From Clostridiales bacterium oral taxon 876 str. F0540 (GTDB taxonomy: Bacteria; Bacillota; Clostridia; Clostridiales; Clostridiaceae): 64,000 nt of DNA. Within the stretch, counting starts at the first letter, position 1. Every line of letters begins with the position of its first letter. Below, piece after piece: positions 16,061 to 24,841 of the stretch. The notes below the pieces were generated by a model. The model was not told the DNA's origin. It worked only from the letters and a program-made list of their open reading frames with translations, and did no database searches. Where the stretch lies: the NCBI GenBank assembly GCA_000466585.1, contig KE993496.1:188262-252261 (forward strand). The letters run 5' to 3'. The translations under genes and the position numbers were made by a program.

Positions 16061-18010
16061 ATGAGTGAGAATAAACAGCAAAGACCAGCGGGAAGAGGAC
16101 CTATGGGCGGCGGACCTCCAATGGGAAGAGCAGTAGAGAAAGCTAAGGATTTTAAGGGAACAATAAGAAGACTTATGAAGTACTTGCTGCCACGTAAGGT
16201 TAATCTTATAGCAGTGTTTATAACTGCAATTATAAGTACAGTATTCAGCATAGTCAGCCCAAAGATAATGGGTAAAGCTACAACTAAGCTTTTTGAAGGT
16301 TTAATGGCAAAGTATGTATACTTTGCACAAGTTTCAAAGGCTGCAGATGCAGTGAAAAAAGGGGCAGATCCTAGTATCTTAAATAAGCTAAAGCAAATAG
16401 AAGTACCAAAGGTTGATTTTGGTTATATAGGAAACATAGTTTTATTATTAATAGGACTATATCTGATAAGCTCATTATTTAACTATATTCAGCAGTATAT
16501 TATGTCAAGTGTTGCTCAAAATACTGTGTTTGATATGCGTAGGGATATAAATGACAAGCTCAACAAACTTCCACTTAAGTATTTTGATGCGCGTACTCAC
16601 GGAGAAATTTTAAGCCGTGTTACTAACGACCTAGATACTGTTGCAGCAACATTGCAGCAAAGCTTAACTCAGCTTATAACCTCTGTAGTAACAATAGTAG
16701 GTATAATTGTGATGATGCTTACTATTAGCCCTGTTTTAACACTTGTTACTGTGGTAACTCTGCCAATATCGGTTTTTATTACAATGACAATAGCTAAAAA
16801 GTCGCAAAAGTTCTTTGCAGAACAACAAAAGACTCTTGGCCAGTTGAATGGTCATGTTGAAGAAATGTATACCGGACATAAAATAGTAAAAGCTTTTGGA
16901 CATGAAGAAAAGGCTATAAATGAATTTAATGATATTAATGACAGATTATTTAATGTAGGCTGGAAGGCACAGTTTATTTCAGGTATTATAATGCCTATGA
17001 TGAACTTTGTTAATAATATTGGATATGTACTTGTAGCTGTAGTTGGCGGTATATTTGTTACTAAAGGAAGAATTACAGTTGGTGATATTCAAGCCTTTAT
17101 CCAATACTCAAGACAATTTGGTCAGCCGATAGTTCAGACTGCAAATATAGCTAATATTCTTCAGTCAACTGTTGCAGCAGCTGAACGTGTTTTTGAAGTT
17201 TTAGACGAGGTTGAAGAAGTGCCTGAAAAGGAAAATGCCAGAGTTATTGAAGCTCCTAAGGGTGAGGTTAGATTTGAGCATGTTAAGTTCGGATACAAAG
17301 AAAATGCTATTCTTATGCAAGATATGAATATAGAGGTTAAGCCCGGACAGACAGTTGCTATAGTTGGACCAACTGGAGCAGGAAAAACTACAATGGTAAA
17401 TCTTCTTATGCGTTTCTATGAAATTCAAGGCGGAAAAATTACCATTGATGGAGTAGATATAAAAGACATGAAGCGTGGAGACTTACGCACAATGTTTGGT
17501 ATGGTTCTTCAAGATACATGGTCCTTTAATGGAAGCATAAAAGATAATATAGCTTATGGACGAAAAGATGCCAGCTTTGAGGATGTTGTTAAAGCAGCAA
17601 AAGCAGCTCATGCTGACCACTTTATAAGAACTCTTCCGGAAGGTTATAATACAATGCTTGATGAAGAGGCTTCCAATATATCACAAGGTCAGAAGCAGCT
17701 ATTGACAATTGCTCGTGCAATCTTAGCAGACCCTGCTATATTAATACTTGATGAAGCTACTTCCTCTGTTGATACAAGAACCGAAGTACAAATACAAAAA
17801 GCTATGAACAATTTAATGAAGGGAAGAACTTCTTTCGTTATAGCACATAGACTTTCAACAATTCGTGACGCTGATTTAATACTTGTTATGAACAACGGAA
17901 CAATTATTGAACAGGGAAATCACGAGGAACTTCTTGAAAAAGGCGGCTTCTATGCTGATCTTTATAACAGTCAGTTTACTGGTGCTAACTTAGAAACTGA
18001 AGCAGTATAA
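16061..18010 (+). CDS. Heterodimeric ABC exporter, subunit 2 (canonical Walker B, variant signature)
   Basis: A 649-residue half-transporter with a Gly/Pro-rich cytoplasmic N-terminus, six membrane segments with an enlarged loop between the first two, and a nucleotide-binding domain with Walker A GPTGAGKTT, signature ISQGQKQLLT and Walker B ILILDEATSSVD. The signature lacks the usual SGGQ while Walker B is intact. This complements subunit 1, so the pair would form one canonical and one degenerate ATP site, as in BmrCD/LmrCD. AAGGAGG precedes the start. A strong terminator follows. Confidence 0.9.
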   Translation: MSENKQQRPAGRGPMGGGPPMGRAVEKAKDFKGTIRRLMKYLLPRKVNLIAVFITAIISTVFSIVSPKIMGKATTKLFEGLMAKYVYFAQVSKAADAVKKGADPSILNKLKQIEVPKVDFGYIGNIVLLLIGLYLISSLFNYIQQYIMSSVAQNTVFDMRRDINDKLNKLPLKYFDARTHGEILSRVTNDLDTVAATLQQSLTQLITSVVTIVGIIVMMLTISPVLTLVTVVTLPISVFITMTIAKKSQKFFAEQQKTLGQLNGHVEEMYTGHKIVKAFGHEEKAINEFNDINDRLFNVGWKAQFISGIIMPMMNFVNNIGYVLVAVVGGIFVTKGRITVGDIQAFIQYSRQFGQPIVQTANIANILQSTVAAAERVFEVLDEVEEVPEKENARVIEAPKGEVRFEHVKFGYKENAILMQDMNIEVKPGQTVAIVGPTGAGKTTMVNLLMRFYEIQGGKITIDGVDIKDMKRGDLRTMFGMVLQDTWSFNGSIKDNIAYGRKDASFEDVVKAAKAAHADHFIRTLPEGYNTMLDEEASNISQGQKQLLTIARAILADPAILILDEATSSVDTRTEVQIQKAMNNLMKGRTSFVIAHRLSTIRDADLILVMNNGTIIEQGNHEELLEKGGFYADLYNSQFTGANLETEAV

Positions 18011-18012
18011 TA

Positions 18013-18054
18013 AAATGGAACCTTTGGCAAAAAAGCTTGCTAAAGGTTCCATTT
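18013..18054 (+). terminator. Intrinsic terminator after the ABC exporter
   Basis: AAATGGAACCTTT...AAAGGTTCCATTT forms a long stem with a small internal GCAA/TTGC helix and ends in an ATTTAAT tract. Confidence 0.75.
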
Positions 18055-18115
18055 AATAATATATTTTAAACAACAGGTAAAACTAATAGTCGATAAAGGA
18101 GAGGAGAGATTAGAT

Positions 18116-19279
18116 ATGATTAACTTTAATTATTCAATACCAACCAAAATTTTCTTTGGGAAGGATCAGATAAAAGTACTTCCGGAACAAATAAAGAAAT
18201 ATGGCTCCAAAGTACTTATTGCTTACGGCGGAGGAAGCATAAAGAAAATGGGCTTATATGACAAAGTTATTGAGCTATTAAAGAGCAACAATATAAGCTA
18301 CTGGGAGCTTCCGGGCATAGAGCCAAATCCAAGAGTAACAAGCGTTAGAAAAGGTGCTGAGCTTTGTAAGGAGCATAATATAGATTTGGTTCTTGCAGTA
18401 GGGGGAGGAAGTTCTATTGACTGCGCAAAGGTAATTGCAGCAGCTGCTAACTATGATGGTGATGCATGGGATTTAGTACTTGATCCCAGAAAGATAACTA
18501 AAGTAACTCCGGTTGCTAGCATATTAACACTTTCTGCAACAGGCTCAGAAATGGATGCCGGAGCAGTAATTACAAACTTAGAAACTAATGAAAAATTAGG
18601 AACAGGACATCCTGATATGGCACCTAAGTTTTCTATATTAGATCCTACATATACCTTTACAGTTCCTAAAAATCAAACGGCAGCAGGAACAGCAGATATA
18701 ATGAGCCATATTTTTGAAGTTTACTTTAATCTTACAGAAGGTACTTATCTTCAAAATAGAATGGCTGAAGCAATGCTAAAGACCTGTATAAATTATGGCA
18801 GAAAAGCTATGGATGAGCCGGAAAATTACGAAGCAAGAGCAAACCTTATGTGGACATCAAGTCTTGCTATAAACGGACTTTTAACATATGGTAAGGAAAC
18901 AAGATGGAGTGTTCATCCAATGGAGCATGAATTAAGTGCTTACTATGATATAACTCATGGAGTTGGTCTAGCAATATTGACACCGGCTTGGATGGAATAT
19001 GTTTTAAGTGATAACACTGTAGATAAGTTTGTTGAGTACGGAGTCAATGTTTGGAATATCGATTCAAGTAAAGATAAATATGAAATAGCTAAGGAAGCTA
19101 TAAATAAAACAAGAGAATTCTTTAAGTCCTTGGATATCCCTATGACACTAAAAGAAGTTGGGATAGGCGAAGAAAAGCTTGAAGAAATGGCAAAGCAGGC
19201 CGTTAGAAGAGGTACTGTCGGAAACTTCAGGCCATTGGAAGCTGAGGATGTACTAAAGATATTTAAGGCTGCTTTTTAA
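18116..19279 (+). CDS. Iron-containing alcohol dehydrogenase (butanol dehydrogenase-like)
   Basis: The 387-residue protein belongs to the Fe-ADH/BdhA-YugJ group: NADP-binding AYGGGSIKKMGLYDKV and AVGGGSSIDCAKVIAAAA, then the metal-binding stretch with AGTADIMSHIFE, HPMEHELSAYYDITHGVGLA (two His ligands). It reduces aldehydes such as butyraldehyde to alcohols in clostridial fermentation. Cofactor preference (NADPH is usual for this group) is not proven by sequence alone. GGAGAGGAG lies before the start. It is monocistronic, flanked by terminators on both sides. Confidence 0.9.
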   Translation: MINFNYSIPTKIFFGKDQIKVLPEQIKKYGSKVLIAYGGGSIKKMGLYDKVIELLKSNNISYWELPGIEPNPRVTSVRKGAELCKEHNIDLVLAVGGGSSIDCAKVIAAAANYDGDAWDLVLDPRKITKVTPVASILTLSATGSEMDAGAVITNLETNEKLGTGHPDMAPKFSILDPTYTFTVPKNQTAAGTADIMSHIFEVYFNLTEGTYLQNRMAEAMLKTCINYGRKAMDEPENYEARANLMWTSSLAINGLLTYGKETRWSVHPMEHELSAYYDITHGVGLAILTPAWMEYVLSDNTVDKFVEYGVNVWNIDSSKDKYEIAKEAINKTREFFKSLDIPMTLKEVGIGEEKLEEMAKQAVRRGTVGNFRPLEAEDVLKIFKAAF

Positions 19280-19283
19280 TAAC

Positions 19284-19326
19284 AAGTGCTGGTCGCATAA
19301 GATATTTGCGGTCAGCACTTTTTTTA
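19284..19326 (+). terminator. Intrinsic terminator after the alcohol dehydrogenase
   Basis: AAGTGCTG-GT-CGCA...TGCG-GT-CAGCACTT is followed directly by a run of T residues. Confidence 0.85.
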
Positions 19327-19391
19327 TGATTATAATCCATGGATAATTAGCGCATATTATAATTGAATAAATCTGCAACGGAGGCCATGAA

Positions 19392-19748
19392 ATGGAACTT
19401 GAGAATTTGATTAAGGCTATTGTACCATATATTATTCACTCCCTAGAGCTTATAGGAATTTTTATAATAGTTGTAGGGACTATAAAGGCATTTTACGTCT
19501 ATCTTAAAACTATAGTTCATCCTAATAAAAATCAGATAAAAATAGATTTTGCAGAGTCGGTAGCTTTAGCAATAGAATTTAAGCTTGCAAGTGAGATTAT
19601 AAAAACGGTAATTATTCATACCATGAAGGACCTTTATATTCTCGGCGCTGTAGTTTTAATTAGAATTGTGCTAACCTTTGTTATTGATTGGGAAATTAAA
19701 CAGTATCAGAATAAGAATCAAAATAAAAGTACAAATACAAAGCAATAG
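19392..19748 (+). CDS. DUF1622 family membrane protein
   Basis: The 118-residue protein has three hydrophobic helices (about 15-35, 55-75 and 80-105) and the conserved intermembrane sequence DFAESVALAIEFKLASEIIKT, which identifies the DUF1622 family. Its function is unknown; members are small inner-membrane proteins. The charged C-terminus is rich in Gln, Asn and Lys. A CGGAGG-type site precedes the ATG. It is followed by another membrane protein in the same direction, 67 nt away, which may be cotranscribed. Confidence 0.8.
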   Translation: MELENLIKAIVPYIIHSLELIGIFIIVVGTIKAFYVYLKTIVHPNKNQIKIDFAESVALAIEFKLASEIIKTVIIHTMKDLYILGAVVLIRIVLTFVIDWEIKQYQNKNQNKSTNTKQ

Positions 19749-19815
19749 TTACTGGAAAAATTTTAACATTGGTGTTTTAATATAATTATGACTTTAAATA
19801 CTTTGGGGTGGGAAC

Positions 19816-20589
19816 ATGGATTACTATTATATTTTTTATTCTTTTATAATATATTCCTTTTTGGGTTGGACTTTAGAAGTTGTATACCATTTATATACTG
19901 AAAAAAGATTTATTAATAGAGGTTTTTTATACGGACCTGTATGTCCTATATATGGAGCCACTGCAGTGCTTTTGATATTGGTATTGTCATCTATAAGCAG
20001 CAATATGCTGTATATATTTATAGGTGGAGCTTTAGCAGCTACATTAATAGAACTTATAACAGGCTTTTTAATGGAGCTCTTTTTTCATACAAAATGGTGG
20101 GATTATTCAGATGAGAAATTCAACGTTAAAGGATATATATGTTTAAAGTTTTCAATTCTATGGGGTTTTTTATCTATTATATTTATGAAGATAATAAACC
20201 CTGTAGTTTCAAAGTTTACCTATTTGCTTTTAGATAATTTTGGACAAATATTATATAACGTATTTTTGATTATTATTATTGTTGATATAGCATTAACTAT
20301 AAATAGTTTAATTACCTTTAGGAAGTTATTTATGGAGATTCAAGATGTAATGTTAGAGACTAAAGCTAATATGGATAAATTAATAGAAAGTAAGCTAAGC
20401 AAAGAAACAATTTTATCAATTCAGGAGAGAATAAGCCATCTTGGAGATATAAAGGATAGGCTTGCAAAGAGAGTAAGCTTAAGGCATACGGAAATGATAA
20501 GAGCATATCCTCATTTAACTTCTGAAAGGTTTGGAGGAGCTATAGAAGAAATTAAAAAGAGGATAGAAAAGATAAATATAAAGAAATAA
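19816..20589 (+). CDS. CmpB-like putative ABC transporter permease (PF06541)
   Basis: The 257-residue protein has about five hydrophobic segments followed by a C-terminal amphipathic, charged region that is probably coiled coil. The start FYSFIIYSFLGWTLEVVYHLYTEKRFINRGFLYGPVCPIYG is the signature of the CmpB/YvlD-neighbour family annotated as putative ABC permease. No ATPase is nearby, so the transporter label is weak and its role is unknown. A long hairpin terminator follows. Confidence 0.78.
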   Translation: MDYYYIFYSFIIYSFLGWTLEVVYHLYTEKRFINRGFLYGPVCPIYGATAVLLILVLSSISSNMLYIFIGGALAATLIELITGFLMELFFHTKWWDYSDEKFNVKGYICLKFSILWGFLSIIFMKIINPVVSKFTYLLLDNFGQILYNVFLIIIIVDIALTINSLITFRKLFMEIQDVMLETKANMDKLIESKLSKETILSIQERISHLGDIKDRLAKRVSLRHTEMIRAYPHLTSERFGGAIEEIKKRIEKINIKK

Positions 20590-20599
20590 TTGATTTAAT

Positions 20600-20690
20600 G
20601 GGATGTATTTAAACTGCTTAAACCTAATGCAAGTTTTTAAGTTCTGAATAACTATGGGTTTTGCTGTTTAAATACATCCCTTTTATTTGT
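20600..20690 (+). terminator. Long-stem intrinsic terminator
   Basis: GGGATGTATTTAAAC at 20600-20614 pairs perfectly with 20666-20680 and is followed by TTTTATTT. The 51-nt loop has partial internal pairing. Confidence 0.7.
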
Positions 20691-20767
20691 TGAGTTTTAC
20701 ACACATATAATTTACCGAGCTTGGCAAGCATATAAAGTGAAAGTAAAAAATGATCAAAGGTGATAAT

Positions 20768-21688
20768 ATGAAAAAGTTAGTTATGCTATTAATTTCAGTT
20801 TTTGTGACTTTTAGCAATACATATAGTGTTAGGGCTTCAAATAGCAAAAACGTTGAAAATCAAAGCTATGATACAACAATGAAACAAGATCTGCTTGTTC
20901 TGATGATGGCTTATCCTGAATATGTGACAGGTGTCCAAAAAGATAATAATGGGCATGTATATTTAGTAATGAAGTCAGGGCAAAAAATACTTTATGATGA
21001 CAAAAAACAAAAAAGCTTTGAAGAGAAATTAAATAACCCGGATTTGCAGGATATGATGGAACAAGTTTATCCATTAACATCAGTGACAAAACTTATGGAT
21101 AAAAACTTTGACCCAGGCCGATCAAGAGTCTATGGGCTTGTTAACGATGTATATGGAAGCTCGAGGCAGCAGATTGAAAAAAATCTTATAAGCGTTAGTA
21201 CAAATTATGGGGTATATAGATTCAACAAAAACAATAAGGCGGCAGAAAGCTTAAAATCTGCCTTTAAGGAACTTTCAGAACTTGCGAAAACAAATAATAA
21301 AATAGGAGGCTTCTTGTCACCTTGCCAAGGAACTTACAATTATCGTGTAATATCAGGTACAGGAAGATTAAGCCCTCATGCCTATGGCGTAGCAATAGAT
21401 TTAGCCAGTGATAAGCGAGACTACTGGAAGTGGGCATCTCCTGAACAAGGGGAAAAGAGACTGCTATCCTATTCAAAAGAAGTTGCTGAAGTATTTGAAA
21501 AAAATAACTTTGTTTGGGGTGGAAAATGGGGGCATTTTGATATACTTCATTTTGAATACAGACCTGAAATAATAATGAAGGCAAGGTATTTTAAAAATGA
21601 AAACATTGGAAGTTGGTATGAAAGATTTCCAAAAGAAGATGAAAATATAAATGCTTATATTAATAATATTGAGGAAGCCTTGAAATAG
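20768..21688 (+). CDS. D-alanyl-D-alanine carboxypeptidase-like protein, M15/VanY family, secreted
   Basis: The 306-residue protein has an N-terminal signal peptide (MKKLVMLLISVFVTFSNTYS). Zinc-site motifs are SPHAYGVAIDL (His and Asp ligands) and GKWGHFDILHFEYRPE (final His), characteristic of peptidase family M15. It should cleave the terminal D-Ala or a cross-bridge of cell-wall peptides outside the membrane. The start at 20768 is preferred over an ATG six codons earlier because AAAGGTGATA lies 6-9 nt before it and the signal peptide then begins directly. A terminator overlaps its 3' end. Confidence 0.85.
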   Translation: MKKLVMLLISVFVTFSNTYSVRASNSKNVENQSYDTTMKQDLLVLMMAYPEYVTGVQKDNNGHVYLVMKSGQKILYDDKKQKSFEEKLNNPDLQDMMEQVYPLTSVTKLMDKNFDPGRSRVYGLVNDVYGSSRQQIEKNLISVSTNYGVYRFNKNNKAAESLKSAFKELSELAKTNNKIGGFLSPCQGTYNYRVISGTGRLSPHAYGVAIDLASDKRDYWKWASPEQGEKRLLSYSKEVAEVFEKNNFVWGGKWGHFDILHFEYRPEIIMKARYFKNENIGSWYERFPKEDENINAYINNIEEALK

Positions 21689-21712
21689 CTGCCTAAGAAG
21701 GCAGCTATTTCA
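21681..21712 (+). terminator. Hairpin overlapping the stop codon of the M15 peptidase
   Basis: TGAAATAGCTGCCT and its perfect complement form a 14-bp stem with a 4-nt loop. The stop codon TAG lies in the left arm. The right arm ends in ATTTC, so the U-tract is weak. Confidence 0.6.
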
Positions 21713-21819
21713 ATAAACTTACCTTAAATTAACACAAGTGTTTTAGGATAATAAGGGAATAATAAAACCACTATAATAGCATTTCTATAACTAATTTATA
21801 AGAAAAGGAGTATTGTCAT

Positions 21820-22932
21820 ATGAACTTTTCTGCAATTAATAAGTTGATGAGAATTACTGCCGGGTTTATTATAATGGCTATTATCCTATCATTATCAGCA
21901 GCACTGGGAAAGAATAAGGTTTTAGCAAAAACAACAGATAAAGAGGAAGTTAAAAAAGCAATTGAAGATATTTTTGAAAAGAGGAATAAAGCAATAATCG
22001 ATGGCGACTTGGAGTTCATTCAATCCATTTATAATACTAATACACAGTATGGAACCTGGGCATATGAATATGAGCAGAGAAAGGTTAAATACGTAAGAAA
22101 TTGGGCAGAAAAACAAGGTGTTAAATTTACTGAAATAAATCCTAAAGTAGTATTTAAAAAAATCAGTGGGAGCGGAAGCAGGTTTTCATCATATTTAATT
22201 TGTTCTACTGAGTATAAATACGTTTATGAAAATCAGCCGGAAGTTATCAACACATCAAGAATTGGAACATACCATACTATAAATCTTCAGAATAAGGATG
22301 GAGCATGGATTATAGAAAAAGAGTGGTATAATGATCCGTTTGCCGATTCCTTAAATTTAGATAATATTAAAGCAGATAACATAAAGCAGCATATTTTATC
22401 TCAGGAAAGCAGAGACTCAGAGCAATTAAATGAAAGAAGAATAAGGGCTGTAGATTATGCTAGGCAATTTTGTGGCGCAGCAAGCGAGGAACAGTATGGA
22501 TTTAAGTATAATCCAAAGTATAGAAATTATAATCCTCAGGGAGGGGATTGTGCTAATTTTGCCTCTCAAATTTTATTTGAAGGGGCTAAGTTTAAAAAGA
22601 ATGGCTCTTGGAATTATGATGGAAGAGGTGCCACAAGAGCTTGGTTAAATGCAGATGGTTTTAAGAGTTATATGCTATACAGCGGAAGAGCCTCGCTAAT
22701 TGCTTACGGAGATTATGATAAGGTTTATAAAGCTTCCTACAAACTTTTGCCAGGAGATTTTGTTGCTTATGAAAAGAAGGGTGATATAACTCATATTTCT
22801 ATGGTAACAGGCTCTGATTCCAGAGGTTATACCTTAGTTACTTGTCATAATACAGATAGATATAATGTGCCTTGGGACTTAGGCTGGAGTGATAAGAAAA
22901 TAAAATTCTGGCTTGTACGTGTACACTATTAA
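21820..22932 (+). CDS. Secreted amidase-domain protein (PF12671, Amidase_6)
   Basis: The 370-residue protein has a signal peptide/anchor (LMRITAGFIIMAIILSLSAALG). Residues about 45-175 form an NTF2-like or stalk region, and the C-terminal domain is an NlpC/P60-like amidase. Catalytic candidates are Cys in GGDCANFASQILF, His in GDITHISMVTG, and the following TCHNTD. Amidase_6 proteins are thought to act on peptides or cell wall outside the cell. AAGGAG gives the ribosome site. It follows an M15 peptidase, so both may act on the envelope. The substrate is unknown. Confidence 0.83.
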   Translation: MNFSAINKLMRITAGFIIMAIILSLSAALGKNKVLAKTTDKEEVKKAIEDIFEKRNKAIIDGDLEFIQSIYNTNTQYGTWAYEYEQRKVKYVRNWAEKQGVKFTEINPKVVFKKISGSGSRFSSYLICSTEYKYVYENQPEVINTSRIGTYHTINLQNKDGAWIIEKEWYNDPFADSLNLDNIKADNIKQHILSQESRDSEQLNERRIRAVDYARQFCGAASEEQYGFKYNPKYRNYNPQGGDCANFASQILFEGAKFKKNGSWNYDGRGATRAWLNADGFKSYMLYSGRASLIAYGDYDKVYKASYKLLPGDFVAYEKKGDITHISMVTGSDSRGYTLVTCHNTDRYNVPWDLGWSDKKIKFWLVRVHY

Positions 22933-22936
22933 AATA

Positions 22937-22979
22937 GCAGTTATGCTAAAGTAAACTTTTAGCATAACTGCTGTTTTGT
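22937..22979 (+). terminator. Intrinsic terminator after the amidase-domain gene
   Basis: A perfect 14-bp stem GCAGTTATGCTAAA...TTTAGCATAACTGC with a 7-nt loop, followed by TGTTTTGTT. Confidence 0.85.
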
Positions 22980-23021
22980 TATATAATAGAAGATAATTAT
23001 AATCGGTTAGGAGGAAAATAT

Positions 23022-23828
23022 ATGCATAAAACATATGGTTCGGAAGTTGTATTTATAAAGAATTTTGAATCTAGAATTATGAATAATAAAAGAGGTATAG
23101 CAGTATATCTTCCTGAATCTTATAAAGAAGATGATAATAGAAGCTATCCTGTACTTTATATGCATGATGGACAAAATCTTTTTACAGGTATAGATGAGGG
23201 AAGCGATATTAAGTGGAGGGTTAAAGAAACTACAGACAGGCTTATTAAGGAAAATAAAATACAAGATATTATTATTGTTGGAATTTATAATAATGAGCGA
23301 AGAATAGATGAGTATACAACAAGTTACGCAGAAAAGTTTAAAAGCGGCGGCAGAGGGGCAGATTATGCAAGCTTTATTATTCAGGAGATTAAGCCATATA
23401 TAGACAGCAGCTATAGGACATTAAAGGATAGACATAATACTGCTATAGCTGGTTCTTCTTTAGGTGGTCTGATTTCATTTTATATAGGCTGGAATTATAG
23501 TGACGTTTTCAAAAGGATAGGAGCGATTTCACCATCATTTTGGTGGAACTCCTGTGAAATTATAAAGGAAATAGAAAGCTATAATGGCGATAAGAAGGAT
23601 TTAAAAATATGGATTGATGCAGGTACGGAAGAGGAAACAAGTGATAGAAATAATAATGGAGTAATTGATATGGTTGATGATGCAAGAGATATGGTATCAG
23701 TGCTTAATAAAAAGGGCCTTAAGCTGAATGAAGAAATTATGTATTTAGAAGTTAACGAAGGAAAGCACAATGAAAGAGATTGGGCGGAGAGGTTTGACAA
23801 GTTTTTAATATATATGTTTTCTAAATAA
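23022..23828 (+). CDS. Alpha/beta hydrolase of the esterase D/enterochelin-esterase-like family
   Basis: The 268-residue PF00756-type esterase opens with YLPESYKEDDNRSYPVLYMHDGQNLF. It has nucleophile elbow AGSSLGGLIS (GxSxG), acid region WIDAGTEEETSD and catalytic His in NEGKHNERDW. No signal peptide is present, so it is probably cytoplasmic. Family members hydrolyse acyl esters, siderophore esters or feruloyl/acetyl groups; the substrate cannot be read. It has its own AGGAGG site and no clear operon partner, as 380 nt without a gene follow. Confidence 0.83.
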   Translation: MHKTYGSEVVFIKNFESRIMNNKRGIAVYLPESYKEDDNRSYPVLYMHDGQNLFTGIDEGSDIKWRVKETTDRLIKENKIQDIIIVGIYNNERRIDEYTTSYAEKFKSGGRGADYASFIIQEIKPYIDSSYRTLKDRHNTAIAGSSLGGLISFYIGWNYSDVFKRIGAISPSFWWNSCEIIKEIESYNGDKKDLKIWIDAGTEEETSDRNNNGVIDMVDDARDMVSVLNKKGLKLNEEIMYLEVNEGKHNERDWAERFDKFLIYMFSK

Positions 23829-24207
23829 AAATATTTAGTAATTTATGATGATTTCAAGAGATAGCGTGAGATAATTAAAGTCTTAACAAGATAATAATAA
23901 AAAAATTTATTATTAGGAGAATTCATTGTTTAAATTCAACATAATTAGTCTTTCAAGAATTTGCTAATTATGTAACATATGGTATAATAAATTATAACAT
24001 ATAAAAAGTTATTAATAACTATATAATGCAATGTTGTATATTACTAAACCTTTGATAATCCTATTTGAAAGTAGCAATATACTTTGTGAAGGTTTAAACT
24101 TTTATGATAATTTTATAAAAATTACCTAATAAAGTATGTTATACTAAAATAGAGAAGACTTACAGTTTTTTTAAATTTAATAAAAAGAAAGGGGTGCTTA
24201 TGAATTT
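23829..24207. other. Intergenic region upstream of the NfeD-flotillin cluster
   Basis: AT-rich, 379 nt, without a convincing gene. It holds a 10-bp inverted repeat ACATAATTAG...CTAATTATGT (about 23940-23973), a weaker AATAATAAA hairpin just before it, and TATACT near 24139 as a possible -10. A 13-codon TTG frame behind TTAGGAG (about 23914-23965) could be a leader but is too short to support. Confidence 0.5.
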
Positions 24208-24816
24208 ATGAGTCAATTGTATACTATTGTTTTTTGGGTAGGAGTTATCTATACTGTAGTGACTTTTTTGATGGGTGGACTTCTTGGGTTGTTCCACATA
24301 GATGGCCATGTAGACACAAATATGCATACACACTTTGATGCTAACTTTGGAGGACACGGCCATTTAGATACTCATGTAGAGGGCGGCAGTACTTCACCTA
24401 CTTTTACAGTCTTTCCTTTAAAGCCTATAACTATAGTGTCCTTTCTTACTGTGTTTGGCGGTATTGGAATGATAGGTACTCATTATAATGTAAATGCTCT
24501 TATTTTATGTATTATGGCTTTTGCCTCAGGATTAATAGTAGCATTTATTCTTTATAAATTCATAGTCGTTCCTCTTTATAAAGCCCAAAACACAAGCGCC
24601 TTCTCTAGAAAACAGCTTATAGGACTTCAGGCAAAGGTTATTTCACCAATACTTGAAGAAGGCTACGGTACGATAGCTTATGTAGTAAATGGAAAAAAGT
24701 ACAATGCTCCTGCGCAGCATGTAGCTAAAAAAGAAGTTTTACAAGGTGAAGATGTAATAATATACGAAATTAAAAATAACTTATTTTATGTTGAGCCATT
24801 CAATTATAAAAATTAA
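24208..24816 (+). CDS. NfeD-like membrane protein, partner of the flotillin
   Basis: The 202-residue protein has an N-terminal membrane helix, a His/Gly/Asp-rich extracytoplasmic-type segment (HIDGHVDTNMHTHFDANFGGHGHLDTHVEGG, unusual and possibly metal-binding), two further helices (about 75-125) and a C-terminal OB-fold-like domain (LIGLQAKVISPILEEGYGTIAYVVNGKKYNAPA) typical of NfeD/YuaF proteins. YuaF works with flotillin FloT in B. subtilis. The gene sits 25 nt before the flotillin gene. The ribosome site AAAGGGG is followed by a 3-codon ATGAATTTATGA that overlaps the real start. Membrane organisation is the expected role. Confidence 0.82.
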   Translation: MSQLYTIVFWVGVIYTVVTFLMGGLLGLFHIDGHVDTNMHTHFDANFGGHGHLDTHVEGGSTSPTFTVFPLKPITIVSFLTVFGGIGMIGTHYNVNALILCIMAFASGLIVAFILYKFIVVPLYKAQNTSAFSRKQLIGLQAKVISPILEEGYGTIAYVVNGKKYNAPAQHVAKKEVLQGEDVIIYEIKNNLFYVEPFNYKN

Positions 24817-24841
24817 AAATATAAAAAGGGGAGATTTAGAA

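Noticed and set aside
23914..23965. 13-codon leader frame before the NfeD cluster
   Set aside because: Too short and no conserved evidence; ribosome site position is only suggestive.
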